Origin: Bugulina stolonifera
Taxonomy: Eukaryota; Bryozoa; Gymnolaemata; Cheilostomatida; Bugulidae
Direction: 5' to 3'
Length of the DNA: 64,000 nucleotides
Assembly: GCA_935421135.1 (NCBI GenBank)
Contig: OW285193.1
Location: 13,998,099-14,062,098, forward strand
Under the pieces are notes generated by a model. The model did not search any database, was not told the origin of the DNA, and was given only the letters and a program-made list of their open reading frames with translations. The position numbers and the translations under genes were made by a program. This document shows positions 47,301-60,100 of the stretch, in pieces. How positions within the stretch are numbered: position 1 is the stretch's first letter; each line of letters starts with the position of its first letter.

Positions 47301-48513
47301 ACAGTCACTCTCTTCATCAGACTCGGAGTACTTCTGTGGTGACTTGACGTCTTTAAGCTCCACCCCCTCAGCTAGAGATGTGCTTGGAGATTGTGAGGAC
47401 AGCTCATTGTCATTCTTCTGGCCGCAGCTAATATAAATAAAATATTTCACAGTCAACAAAAATACTCTATGTGTTCATACATGCCATGAAGGTATACATG
47501 TTGACATATTATCTTGAAGTTGACAATTTACATGTAATTTGTGGGACAGGTGGGGCACCAAAATCTAACCAACCCTTGGCATGCGGAACTGGCACTGCCT
47601 CTGCCACAGGCATGTAGCACACAAATTTCATTTTGCATTCACTAATCTATTTGTAGCATCTAGTCAAGTTATTTACTATGCAGTACAAATCATGAACAAG
47701 TTTGACTGAAATAGTCTATAAGCAGTTTATTTGTTCACCTGTTTCCTTGAGAAGATTGATTTCAGCTATAACAATAATTATTACTGTACTTGTAGTATTA
47801 TGCTAAAGTATAATATGAAGTAATTTAATCCATAATTGGAGAGTATTTTCTATTTATTTAGTGAAAAGAAAGTCAGAAAAGTTTTGAATATGTCTATCTT
47901 TAATTCTAGGCAGTTTTTAATAAACCTGTTCAATGGAGTTGTTAAAATATTATTGGCTTGGGGAAAAAAGTAAAAGAATATGTAAGCAAATGCTGTGTGC
48001 AAGAAATACAGTATTATGTTTACTTGCATTTGCATAACATGCAGGTAGTTAATGTGGAGATATAGCCCTTTACAATTGAAAATGCTTTCCTTTTTTAACA
48101 CCACAAGATTAATGGAGATTTTTGGCTAGTTTGGTCTCACATGGACAGGAAGTAAAATATTATTGTACACCATGCAGGCAGATAAATAACTTGGAATTTC
48201 ATAAGCTATGCAGTTCGGAATGCTACTACAATACAATGTACATGGAGGATAATTTGCTATAAGCAGGGCATTTACATGTATGATGAACAAAACATAAAAC
48301 TTCGGTTATAAAATTTCTCTAAACTTTGAAGTGAGAAGACAGGTTTATCGATATAATTATTACTACGATATATAACTATGATATATTACTACGATATATA
48401 ACTACGATATATTACTACGATATATAACTATGATATATTACCAAGAATAAGAATACAGACCTGTCCAGTTTATCCTCTTTTGGCTGTAGTCCAAGGAGTT
48501 GATCTCCGTCCAT
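40869..48513 (-). CDS. SLC22-type organic ion transporter 1 (about 576 aa, 14 exons)
   Basis: Exons 5' to 3': 48461-48513, 47234-47427, 46658-46807, 46070-46209, 45424-45530, 44922-45076, 44489-44651, 43972-44104, 43592-43715, 42510-42677, 42112-42215, 41776-41853, 41350-41467 and, uncertainly, 40869-40912. SLC22 proteins are 12-helix MFS carriers of the plasma membrane for organic cations, anions or zwitterions. The signature is clear: cytosolic YEEAMTKYGTGRYQVFL before helix 1, a large cysteine-bearing first extracellular loop with sequons NWT, NQT and NFT, the MFS motif LANLSDRYGRSK after helix 2, GARNAGYVY in helix 4, MDDSPRWLLSQGR before the central loop, and LLPETKG after helix 12. An acidic N-terminal extension (residues about 20-65) is unusual. 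Substrate cannot be read from sequence. It is a tandem paralogue of the gene at 54158-63627. Confidence 0.88.
44195..44456. mobile_element. 262-bp TIR element (family 2) in an SLC22 intron
   Basis: The ends are an imperfect 22-bp inverted repeat (AGGCTCGGCTACACGAGAGG and, reverse-complemented, AGGTTCGGTTACACGAGAGG). The interior is more GC-rich than its surroundings and non-coding. It lies 32 bp downstream of an exon donor of SLC22 gene 1 and is absent from the corresponding intron of gene 2. The termini differ from family 1. Confidence 0.75.
45630..45860. repeat. A/C-rich low-complexity tract
   Basis: CACATCACATAATACCACAT-like, purine-poor sequence in an intron of SLC22 gene 1. It is degenerate, with no clean period. 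Confidence 0.6.
48358..48441. repeat. AT-rich tandem repeat (TACTACGATATATAAC)
   Basis: Units alternate TACTACGATATATAAC and TATGATATAT three to four times in the first intron of SLC22 gene 1, just past its first donor site. Self-complementary TATATA cores could form hairpins. Confidence 0.8.
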
Positions 48514-49257
48514 GTTTAAGTGGCAGTCAGTAGCACACAGTAGACTGTAGGTGCTGGTATGCTATGTGTACTGGCGAAAGCAATATTTTTCTATGTTCTT
48601 GTTTACCCAACCTACACATGCAACTTGTAGTATGCACTAGTTACTATGGAGTGATGCTATGAACAATAGTCAAGCTGCATTTTATTAAGGTATTAATTAT
48701 GTATTATATTATTGTTATTATATATAACAGTAACAATAATTAATCTGAAATAGAATAACACTACTTGATTATGAATGTGAATTGCTAGTACTGTTGATAT
48801 GTGAACTAGCATGTATAAAATAATATACGTCTCTCGTCTTTTGGTGCAATTATTGCATATATTATTACACAAGCAATATTAAATATTTTCTTTTTGACGT
48901 GCATTTAGGTGTGCTGCCGTTGGTCGAGCAAGATGATATAGAGTTGTATGAACAGCAGGGTTGTAGAAAGTAATTCGTGTGGAATACTCCAAACAGGTAG
49001 AAAAGGGAGTTGTGTCCTCTCATCTTGTTTACTTGGTGCTACAGAAAGAAGATAACCCTCATCTCAAATGAATTGTATTGATATCACAGTCAGACTCATG
49101 CTATTTTGAGCCTGTGTCCAATAGTTACATTATAGCCTACATTGTATTTATGTTGTTTTACCCAACTTACGACAGTGATAAGGGCTTTCCATTGTCTTAA
49201 TGTTATTATGAAACCCAGTCTACCTCTTGCAACAATATTAAATTGGTCATAATTATC
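48514..49257. other. Upstream region of SLC22 gene 1
   Basis: AT-rich region before the start codon of SLC22 gene 1 (transcribed leftward), presumably holding its promoter. No clear TATA box, gene or repeat was identified. Confidence 0.35.
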
Positions 49258-49528
49258 AGGTGTCTTCGCGACCTCTTGGACGGACCCGGGTCGCAAATAA
49301 AATTTACAAGATGGCCGTCCGACCAAGGCCAGAAGGGCTATTGGCCTAGGATTTTGCTTGGCCGGACGAAACCATCCCTAGCTCATCGGCACACCTGATT
49401 TCTTCGCGCGGAAATGAGGATTTTGCTTTTGGCCCAGGCCGGTGTGTTTGCGACCCTGTGCTGGATGTGTGCCGGAAAATATTTTTGTAAATCGGCCTGG
49501 GTCTGAAGTTCAGGTCGCGAAGACACCT
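49258..49528. mobile_element. Non-autonomous TIR element (family 1, best copy)
   Basis: 271 bp bounded by a perfect 17-bp terminal inverted repeat, AGGTGTCTTCGCGACCT. The flanks share ATC on both sides, so a 3-bp target duplication is possible but not proven. GC content exceeds the surroundings. No transposase is encoded; an autonomous partner must be elsewhere. Related copies are at 11646, 30854 and, as a foldback, near 49985-50345. Confidence 0.9.
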
Positions 49529-49614
49529 ATCATCATCAAATTTCAAAGTTAAGGATAGAGTTTCTAGTGCTTTTTACAGACTGTGTTCCAATTCAAAATT
49601 CTCTAAATTCTAAC

Positions 49615-50600
49615 AATGGGTCCCCTTGGAGATGCCCCATTCTTCTCACTATTTTAATATAGCCTGCTTGAAATTTTGTAGATGTGGCTGAGAGTGTGTT
49701 CTAAACAGTTTCAAATTTTACTACTGTGTCTCTGTAGGGGCCTCCAAAACCAAATGTTGTTTTTGTCATTAAAAACTTAGTCTACAGCTTAATTTCATAA
49801 TTTCTATATAGTTACACTGTATGTATCTTTTTATGTAAAAATCAAGTTTCTGGGGCAATTGTAGACTGTGATCCAAAACACTCCCTGGAGACCCTCCTTT
49901 CCCCCAAATATTTTGAAAATCATAGCCTTCTTGAAAACTTGTTGAGGCTTTTAAATAAAGCTTGGAGACCGAGGTTCAAACTTGCAGCTATTGGCCTGGG
50001 ATTTTGCTTGGCTGGACGACACCATTCCTAGCTCGTCGGCACACCTGACTTCTTTGCTTTTGGGCTAGGCCAGTGTGTTCGCAACGCTGTAACAGATGCA
50101 TCTGTTATAGCCAGTGTGTTCGCAACGCTGTGACAGATGCATCTGTCACAGCGTCGCGAACACACCGGCCTAGGCCAAAAGCAAAGAAGTCAGGTGTGCC
50201 GACGAGCTAGGGATGGTTTCGTCCAGCCAAGCAAAATTCCAGGCCAATAGCTATGAGTTTGAACCACGGCCCAGACTCAGGCCGATTTACGAAAATATTT
50301 TCAGAAACTGGCCTGGGTCTGAAGTTTAGGTCGCAAAGACACCTTATTTACATGTATATGACTGTAATTACACCCAAGACTGGGTTCCCTAGATTTGTAA
50401 CAATTAACAATGATTCTCATTGACACTCTATCCCATTACAATGTTAAATCACTTGGCTATAACTTTTTCCTATAGAGCCACAGTAAGAAAATTTGAAACT
50501 GCTTAAAATGCACTCTAAGCTACATTAAAAAATTTTGAAGGAGGCTATAATGTCATTTATGTTGATTGAAAGGGGGTGTCCAAGGGGTGCCCAGTGATGG
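49615..50600. repeat. Older palindromic repeat interrupted by a foldback element
   Basis: The left part (about 49620-49745, for example CCCCTTGGAGATGCCCC) pairs with the reverse complement of about 50480-50590 (GGGGTGTCCAAGGGG). The inner parts 49820-49985 and 50350-50470 match parts of the right arm of the palindrome at 52226-54224. The centre is occupied by the family-1 foldback (49985-50345). This is a diverged member of the same palindromic family. Confidence 0.65.
49985..50345. mobile_element. Foldback (inverted duplicate) derived from TIR family 1
   Basis: Two inverted copies of the family-1 interior, each about 125 bp (CTGGGATTTTGCTTGGCTGG and its near-perfect complement), meet at about 50130 around CAGATGCATCTG palindromes, forming a long potential hairpin. 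A right family-1 end (TTAGGTCGCAAAGACACC) closes the unit at about 50343. It looks like a rearranged element inserted into an older palindrome. Confidence 0.75.
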
Positions 50601-51056
50601 TGTTATTTAGATATACATGTACTTGATGTATTTTATAACTGTTTTTTAAAATACATCATATATAAAACAATTCGCCAAACCCCCTAACATCTTAGTAGAT
50701 ATACTTGTAATTATTTATCGAGATGCCTTGGTGAACGAAACTCTGCGAACGAAACTCTGCGAGGGCTAAGAGAACACAACTACAAATGTAATCATTGTCA
50801 GGTCAGCACAACTCCAAAGTATCACAAACCTAATTATTATTGCAAAGCTTTCGAAGCTATTTTGAAACTTCAGCTTTTGATAATTACATATTTCCTACAC
50901 TAGGTGCACACTGTACAATACATTTACATGTAGATAAAAATTAGCACTCCAATTAACACTGAGAGAACCTAGTAGTTTCCTCACAGGTAATTAGTAGTTA
51001 CAGACAGGAGATTCATTTCAGACCTACTAACATACTCCGGATTAAATAGTGTGCTG

Positions 51057-51372
51057 TACTACAGGTAATGGATACATATGTAATACAGGTAATGGATACA
51101 CATGTACTACAGGTAATGGATACACATGTAATACAGGTAATGGATACACATGTACTACAGGTAATGGATTCACATGTACTACAGGTAATGGATTCACATG
51201 TACTACAGGTAATGGATTCACATGTACTACAGGTAATGGATTCACATGTACTACAGGTAATGGATACACATGTGCTACAGGTAATGGATTCACATGTACT
51301 TCAGGCAATGGATTCACATGTACTACAGGTAATGGATACACATGTGCTACAGGTAATGGATTCCCGTGTACT
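51057..51372. repeat. 24-bp minisatellite, about 13 copies
   Basis: Units of 24 bp (ACAGGTAATGGATTCACATG then TACT) with A/T variation. Because 24 is a multiple of 3, frames stay open across the array on both strands (100-114 residues). These show no start context or flanking coding sequence, so I treat them as artefacts. Confidence 0.95.
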
Positions 51373-52225
51373 CATTCTTGTCAAGTCTCCTGATTTAGGA
51401 GAGATATGCTAAATTTTGAAACCCTGCTCCCCTTTGCTAAAAACTCCATCCCTATTTCCTCCAGATTTTGACTAGAAATATGGCTTTTAGCACAAATTAC
51501 CTAACAATACAATGCAAATTAATGGTGTTTCATAACTCAAGTCACTAAAGATGTCATTTAGAACACTGCATATGGTGCAGATGGGGTATTTCTGATCTGA
51601 TAGAAGCATGAGGCAGTCACTCAATCTGCTAAGATGAGGCATAGTAAATAGTAATAGTAAATAGGTTGCAAGTTAGCCTCTCCACTTGCCCCAATCCTCC
51701 CTCTCTGGAGTAGCAATATCTTGGCATGTATGCTATAACATGGTACAAATTAGACATTGTGCTGCTCATGGGAGGGGGGGGGGGATGAATGATCATGATC
51801 TTAGAAAGTACCGTTCATAATTATCTCTTCAAAATGAGGCAACCGCTCAATCTGCTGAAACCAGCTACTATTGCTTAGAAATATAGTATTATACTTTGCA
51901 ATATACATATACATGTACTGTGTCATGTTATATCTTTAGGTCTGTATGAGATTACGCAGAAAATCTATCCAGCTGATTTCCGTGTGAGAGCTGATGTGGT
52001 CCAGGGGGAGATCAAACTTACATGTTAGTCTAGTATACAGTGTTATATACCTATTAGCTACATTATACTATTATACGTTTAATTTCATAAAATGGAGTAG
52101 CTTTAATATTAGTTATTGGAAAATGTTGGTGTGAGCTAATAGTTTGATGATGATTAATAAAACGATCCGTTTCAATGTGTATTCATTACTAGGACTGTTC
52201 TTCATAACTTTGTATATCAATTACA

Positions 52226-52281
52226 GAATGTGAGGAAGTTGATGAGGAATCTGGAAAGATGAGCCCAGAAGAGGACGTGTG
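52226..52281 (+). pseudogene. Inverted partial copy of the SLC22 terminal exon
   Basis: Encodes ECEEVDEESGKMSPEEDV and a stop, matching the C terminus of SLC22 gene 2 (which has SEESEK where this copy has SGK). It is preceded by TTACAG, as if a splice acceptor, but no other SLC22 exons lie on this strand. A third, shorter post-stop fragment (GTGTGAGAGCTGATGTGGTC) is at about 51982. Confidence 0.75.
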
Positions 52282-53758
52282 AGAGCTGATGTAGTCCAGG
52301 GGGAGATAACACTTACATCTATTATATTATATACAGTTTTATATATATCTACCATCTACATTATATTGCACATTGTATGTACAGCATACAATATAATAAT
52401 ACAATCGAGTAGCTATTTAATTACTTATGGTGTCCTGGGAAATAAATGAAGAGACATATTTTTGTAATGTTTGTAATATTATGTAATAGACTGTGTATGG
52501 ATTATTCTCAATAGTAACACTGTACTTTCTGTGATATTGTTATGTACAAAACTTCATATATGGTTAAAAAAGAAACTAAACAAGATATTAAGTTTTTGAT
52601 ATTTTATGTCACTTTTTAGATATATATTTTATAATAACACAATAAAACTGCATATTAAACAAAAAATTTATAACCAGGTGATCTAATGATATAATGGTGA
52701 TAGAGTATCTATGGGAATTATTGTTCATTGTTGTAAATCAAGGAAACCCAGTCTAGGGTGTAATTACAGTCATATAAACAGAGCCTCACAGTGTAGACTA
52801 TAAGGTCTATTAAATAGAAATTGATAATTGTAAATGAAGCGTGAGTTGGAACCATAGTCTTGAGGCTTTATTTAGAAGCCTAATAAAGCCTCACAATGTA
52901 GGCTAAGGTCCACTAAACAAACATTAATATTTGTAAATCGAGCTGTAAGTTTGAACCACAGTCTCGAGGCTTTATTAAAAAGCCTCGACAAAATTTCAAG
53001 GAGGCTATGATTTCCAAAATATTTGAAAGAAGGGGGGTCTCCAAGGGGTGTTTCAGATCACAGTCTACAATTGCCCCAGAAACATGATTTTTGCATAAAA
53101 AAATACATACAGTGTAACTATATAGAAATAGTGAAATAAAGCTGTAAACCTTTATTTATTACCTTTAATAAAGCTGTACAGCTTTATTTCATTATTTCTA
53201 TATAGTTATACTAGATGTATTATTTTATGCAAAAATCATGTTTCTGAGGCAATTGTAGACTGTGATCTAAAACACCCCTTGGAGACCCCCCTTCTTTCAA
53301 ATATTTTGGAAATCATAGCCTCCTTGAAATTTTGTCGAGGCTTTTTAATAAAGCCTTGAGACTGTGGTTCAAACTTACAGCTCCATTTACAAAATATCAA
53401 TTTTTGTTTAGTGGACCTTAGTCTACATTCTGAGGCTTTACTTATATGACTGTAATTACACCCGAGACTGGGTTTCCTTGACTTACAACAATGAACAATA
53501 ATTCCCATGGATACTCTATCACCATTATAACATTAAATCACCTGGTTATAAATTTTTGTGTAATATGCAGTTTTATTGTGCTATTATAATAATATGTAAA
53601 AGGTGACATAAAATATCAAAAAAATTTATTGTTTATTTTAGTTTTTAATATTTCATGAAGTTTTGTACATAACAATATCACAGGAAGTACATGTATCTAT
53701 TGGGAATAATCTATACACAGTGTGCTAAGTACAATACCATAAATAAAATAATATACAT

Positions 53759-53856
53759 GGGCACTCATCTTTCTCTTCTTGCCAATTTTGAGCAAGAGGA
53801 AAATAAATTAAGAGAAGGCAACTTTTAATTGTGATCAATAGTTTATAAGTGCCCAT
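53759..53856. mobile_element. Small hairpin-ended insertion
   Basis: About 98 bp present only in the right palindrome arm, with ends GGGCACT and AGTGCCC as short inverted repeats. It may be a miniature element or part of a larger indel to about 53950. Confidence 0.4.
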
Positions 53857-54024
53857 GAATACAGATGCTATGAAAGTATATAAAGTTTTTTCTTATAATG
53901 TATTGCCTATTATAATGGATAAATACATTATCTAATAAGAACAAAGTCTAAACCTTATATCTACAAAAATATGTCTCTACATTTATTTCCCAGGACACCA
54001 TAAGTAATAAAATAGCTACTCAAT

Positions 54025-54030
54025 TTTATT
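54025..54030 (-). terminator. Candidate poly(A) signal of SLC22 gene 2
   Basis: AATAAA on the minus strand about 130 bp after the stop codon at 54158, inside the right palindrome arm. Confidence 0.45.
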
Positions 54031-54157
54031 ATTGTACTGTATGCTGTACATACAATGTACAACATAATGTAGATGGTAGATAATTATATGTAACACTGTA
54101 TATAATACAAAAGATGAATAGATGTAAGTGTTATCTCCCCCTGGACTACATCAACTC

Positions 54158-57100
54158 TCACACGTCCTCTTCTGGGCTCATCTTTTCAGATTCTTCAGAT
54201 TCTTCATCAACTTCCTCACACTCTGGTGTGGAGCAGCACAGGAAACAGTTGGGGAGATTTTCTGTTTCTGCCTCTGTAATAGATAGAACAATCCTAGTTG
54301 ATTGGGGTTGATAGTCAGTGCTTGATTTATAATCTATACATCTACTGTACAGTATTGAGATAATGGTCCATGATGGTGCATGGAATGTGCCCTCATTTGT
54401 TTCATTGTTAAACTACAGCCTCAGTCACAAGCACCTGTTATATATCTTTAACTGATTGCCAAGTTCTACAACTGACACCCACCAGTAACACAGACAATAA
54501 TGCATACTTTATTTACTAGCAATGACTAAAAACTATCAGGACAAGTTCAGACTTACTTTAATTATAAAGACCAACACACTACCTAATGAATGCATCTACT
54601 ATCCTAACAGAAATAAGAACTATTCTTGTACATGTATTATGTACTATACATCATGTATTACATATATTATTCATACATTTCTATATATGTGGTGACTCCA
54701 TACTTGTGTTTATGAGCTTAGTGCTATAATTGTGTAGAAGTGTGTTTTATCAAACCTACTTTTACACTGTATATAGCTTCGATATACATATATATGTACT
54801 TATAACATGCAACATGTATATTGTGTCTAATCCATATGTTATGCACTTATAATTAACATGTTACATAACTACTTACGGTGTAGCGAGTCAATTAATCCAA
54901 TATTCTTGGTTTCTGGCAGCAGAATAGCAACGAGACCAGCTAGGAGGGCGATAACTCCAAATATAACGTAAGGTAAGCTTGTCCAAATATCGGCCTACAA
55001 TAATTTATATGATAATCATCATCAAAACATTCAGTAAAGAACGCATAGACATGTACATGTATATTTAGAGCATGTATGGGGCATGCTGTGATACATTGTA
55101 TACCAATGTGAATATTCGGCTTGAGGTCAACACTTGTAATCTAACTCAATGCGATTAGCCTCATAACATCATCAAAATTTCTAATATTTCAGGTTCATCA
55201 CATCAATACTTAATATTCAATAGTATTGCATTTGATTCTGGCATACAATAATATTTCACTGAAGTCTAGTAACTATGATTGTATAGTACATGTAGATTGT
55301 ACAGTAAATACAATATACAAGTAGCACATTGAAAGAACTTACACTGAGAACCAAGTATGGAGATATAGCTCCGCCCACTCTGGCAACACTAGACCCTAAG
55401 CCTAGAGCAGTCACTCTTGCCTGAAATAAAATATATATAACTATAATAGCCTCACTAGTAAATATTAATGTCAGTAGTTTACAATAGTCAATCAGTTATT
55501 GCATGGAGTCGTCTTCTCCTAATTCAACGGAAATAGAGAGTGGATAGCTTCAAAGAAGATCATTAGTAAAACACACTCAATCCCCGTGCTCTTAGAACAT
55601 GTACATGAAATTTCAGACCCAATTCCTGCGCTATAATACCAGTGTAATAGATGCTGTAATCACATGCACAATAGTATAATACATGTAGGTAGTATTGTTG
55701 CAGGTTTTCTATATTTTCAACATGAAAAGTTATAGTTATGTATGGGATTGTCAACTGCTTGCCTAATTATTACCTCAAGAACTGGTTAAATTCTTCCATA
55801 TTGCTTAATTTTCGCAACACAGTTAGTCCCACTCTAAATATCTTATTATTTATTTAATTTCATTGGAATTTTCATTAACTGTACTTACAGTAGTTGGGTA
55901 GAGCTCTGCTGTTACTATATAAATCATCTCAAAGTTGGTCTCAATAAACAACTTTCCAGCCATGCTGAGAGCTATGACAGCTGCTTGTATTCCTACATCA
56001 AAGCAAATGGACAGTGTTATTCTCGTATTCTTACACCAAGTAGAGACTATCTAGCAGCAAGAATAACAACAGAAACACTTTACCAGCTTATAGTAAGATT
56101 ATACCCCAAAATTAGATCCTCAGTTTGATTGACAGACCTTTAGACTCCATGATCTAGAGACATGCAAGACTCATTCAAGAGATCAAACTCAAATGTTTAG
56201 TCCTGGACAGCCAGAATCTATGCAAACTGAGTCAATATGAATTCATAAGTACGTGTAGATATACAGACGATGACCTCCAGTTCTCCACGAAAGAAGAGAA
56301 GAAACTGGCTGTGTAGTCAACTACAATACTCACCATGGGTGGAGAATATGGGGATCACAGCTGATAGTATACATGCTGCTATAAAGGCAGACGAGATTGC
56401 TGGTCTTCTCCCAAGTTTGATGTACCATAATCCAATGAATTCCAACAAACCACTGGCTTGCAGCAGATAGTTGTTTGTGTATATGTTTCCAACAATATTA
56501 CCTAGAATATATGGGCAGCTCAGCTTATACATGTATATCCATTAGTTAGTAGTTATGATAATCCAGTTACTAATATTATATAATGGGAAAGCACAGTAGT
56601 ACTATGCTAACATTCTACTAGTATATACTACTACTACTAGTAGTATCTACTACTAGTAGCTAGATACTACTAGTAGCTAGTATTTACTACTACTAGCTAG
56701 TATTTACTACTATTAGCTAGTATTTATTACTACTAGCTAGTATCAGTGTAGTTACTACTAGTCATAATAGCTTTGTAATATAGCTTTGATTTTTAATGAA
56801 TAGTAGAAAAATTGGCTTTTGTGAATGTTTTTGGTTGGAGTTGTCACACCTTCACACTCTAGATGAAACAACTCCACATATTAATCTAGAAGACTTTAAA
56901 ATACTCTAGATTCTATAATAGTGTAGAATGCAAAGAGTAGAATATACTGACCTACGTTGAAGGTCATTCCAAAAAATACAATGGACACACTGAACCAGAG
57001 CACACAGATTATTAAACTCTTCTTTCTCAAGTTTGGAGTTTTGAATAGCGTGAGCACATTTCCTTCACTCTTGGGCTAAAATATTACATATTGTGTAGAA

Positions 57101-60100
57101 TATTACTCAGCTACGCATTGCAATATTGTATAGAATAATGTACAGCTTCATGTAGAAATACACCAGAGAATTATTCAGGTATGTATAATTGTCCTCCCCA
57201 GATGATACTGCTGTGTTTATTAATAGCCACCAACTGAGCTTTCTAGTTGTCACACGATTTCTCAATGGCTGGTTGACGTACATGTAATGATAATACACTA
57301 ATACACTCTAGCATGTTGCCAGTGTAAGTGATAGAATGATAGCTTAATGCAAAACATATTAAAATTGTATTGCTTTCGAATAAAAATTAGCAGGTAGTAA
57401 ATGACTACAACACGTAGATATTTACTCACATAAGAAGGACGGGGCATTCCGAGAGCAAATACTGTTTGCTATCAGTATATTAATCTTCACTTGTATTTAT
57501 ACCCAAAATGCACATCAAATTAACATTGTTGCTTGTCATCTGCAATGGAGTTGCCTTCTCCTACATATATTTACCTGGTATTCCAGATATACATGAAGAT
57601 TCTCTGGTACCTCTACTTTGTTTATGCGACCGGATCTCTTAAAGTATTTGATAGCTTCCTTTGTTCTACCCTGACTTAGCAGCCATCGGGGTGACTCGTC
57701 CATAATCCTTGAAAAGAAAAACTCAAATAGATGATAATTCTTACTCATGATAATTATTGCAATATTCCTATTTCAATTTCTTGAAGTAGCACTCAGTTTC
57801 TCAGCTAGTACTTGATTATTTGTGATTGAGAAACTTTCTAAGACAGTTAAGCTATCATACAATAATATAGCCTTAGCTCACCAGTAGTATGGTATGTAGA
57901 GAATGTAACTGAGAGCACAGGCTAATTGGAAATACTTCCAGTTTGGCAGAAGATGAGCAATAGCCGTAACTACTACCCCTCCGAGACTGTATACCACTCC
58001 ATGTAACATTCCAGCACTCGACCTGTCCTTGATGATCTCACAGACTATAAAGTAGTAAACAGGGCACTGAACCACTAATAAAGGTGCTATGACTAGAACC
58101 TGTTGATCATGCACATGGAAACTGATCAAATTGGGCAATATTAACTAGAATAATTTATGTATTTTATGCTGGCAGCTCTTTGTAAATCAATTTTCCCAAT
58201 GACAAGCCAATACGTATATGACACATCAACAAACCATCATCCTGTCTGTTCTATATTAACTTACCAAAAACAAATCCAGCATTTCTGGCTCCAGCAGTGA
58301 AGATGCCAAGTATTAACCTCATGATTGCTAACATCCAGAAGTCAGGTGAGAAACTGGAGATAACTCCAAATATTACCATGCAGACATTAGAGATGAGCAG
58401 CAGTTTGCTTCTTCCATATCTACAGTTAAAACAAAAAACTAAACCAACATTCGAGTACTTAAATATTTGAGCGACAGGATGCAGCGAATGGGTTGTCGAC
58501 GAATAACGAGCACGGGCAAGTGAAAATATCAAACATGTTTGATCCGAGCGAACTCGCAAATTTTGCCCAAAATGGCAGGGTCTCACTTTTTTCTCGCAAT
58601 CTCTCTAACAGATTTCACCCCATCCGATTCCAGTCTGATCCGGCCTTTAGACCTACCCAGGTCAGGTCGTAAATTTGCATTAAAAGTTGGTCACACGTTC
58701 CAGGCCAAAAATGCTACTTGTAGGTCAATTAATCGTGTGTGCAATGTGACTATATTTGCTTGATTAATGACTTACCTGTCGGATAAATCGGCCAGCACAA
58801 TGCACCCAATGAGAAATCCCAGCATGTACAGCGAGTTGGCTACAGCAATCTTCCACTTCCCATTGCAAGAATTTAAATCCCACTAAAATATGTGTGCAAC
58901 TAACAGATCTGAATTTGGCTTGTATTTAGCAATCTACAGACGAGTATAATTTATAATATGTCATTCAATTGCAAGGAATATATTATTACTACAGAAAACA
59001 CATTTTCATCTGCGTCTAAAAGTAATTCTAAGTCTGTGTATCTAGCAGCCTTCCCTAGTCAAAGATGGATAAAAAGAATAAATTCCGTCATGTATCCTCA
59101 ACCAAGGAGTAAGAGTACTTGCCTCAACTAACATAATCCTATTATAAAGATACACACTCAAGTTTTCACTGCGGATTCACCCAATATCTTGGCTAACTTA
59201 TTAGCCGTAGACAAATAGTATACTATGCGCATATCCCTAACTCCACCCACCTCCGACATGATGGTGAGCTTGAACTCAGACTGATCATAATCCCAACTGT
59301 CACATTTTATCTCCTTCTCCAGTAGAACTTGAGTAATGTTTCCAGTTCTACCATCTCCATATCTGGCTGACTTGTTGTATGTGCATGTGTCTAGAAATAT
59401 AGAATAACTACAAGCATTATTTCCTTTCTACATTGAAGTGAGTTGAAGCACATACAACATGTACAAGTATGGAGATGTTGGAGAATATGCTAAGTGCAAT
59501 GCATGTCTTCCCAGTTCAATGCGCTATTTTAAGGAAGTCTTTTTATAATAGTTTGAAAGTAATTCAATAATTTATTTGATTTCTCTTCAACCTATTATTC
59601 CATACAGATTTTCTTTCTTCATGGCTGATCATCAAGTGATGCCAATAGCAGAAAAGAGAGGAAATTTGAGAAGATAAAAGAAGGCTTTTAGCGTGAGAAG
59701 GGGAGCTGAAGATGTCAAGTGGATGAGCTGTGTAAACAGACGTTGCTGGAGTCCTTAAAGTCAAGGATGGTGGAAACATGAGAGCAGTGCCTGAGAATCA
59801 TTATTGTATTTCATCATTGTGATTACATGACTGTTTGTATTGTCCGAGTTTCACGTCTTTAAAAAACTGGGTGGGTACGCTGGTGACTGACTATAGAACA
59901 AGTGCACAGATTTTACCATAAATCTTCAACATACCTATCTTTATTTGGGGATTTTGAGTCAAACTAGAAGCGTTGTCTTAATACAATATTAAATTTATGA
60001 TTGTGTGGTAATAACTATGGTTAAACCATCAGCAGCAGCAGCAGTAAGAACATCATATTATACGTGTATATTATGAATTAAGGCAGCACAACGTTGAGAG

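Larger units (their letters stand above)
52226..54224. repeat. 2-kb diverged palindrome carrying the last exon of SLC22 gene 2
   Basis: Left arm 52226 to about 53150 and right arm about 53160-54224 are reverse complements, diverged and with indels. Matching landmarks include GTCCAGGGGGAGATAACACT (52299 and 54125), GTGATATTGTTATGTACAAA, ATAACCAGGTGAT and TTGTAGACTGTGAT. The right arm contains the 3' exon and candidate poly(A) signal of SLC22 gene 2. The left arm holds an inverted, shortened copy of that exon (52226-52281). The right arm has an extra block at about 53759-53950. Confidence 0.85.

Noticed and set aside
51042..51412. Three long frames (99-114 aa) over 51.0-51.4 kb
   Set aside because: Minisatellite with a 24-bp period keeps all these frames open; both strands are equally open, so no coding signal.
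57878..58138. Longer version of an SLC22 gene 2 exon adding VIAPLLVVQCPVYYFI
   Set aside because: An upstream acceptor keeps it open, but the shorter acceptor matches SLC22 gene 1 and the usual SLC22 spacing after GARNAG.
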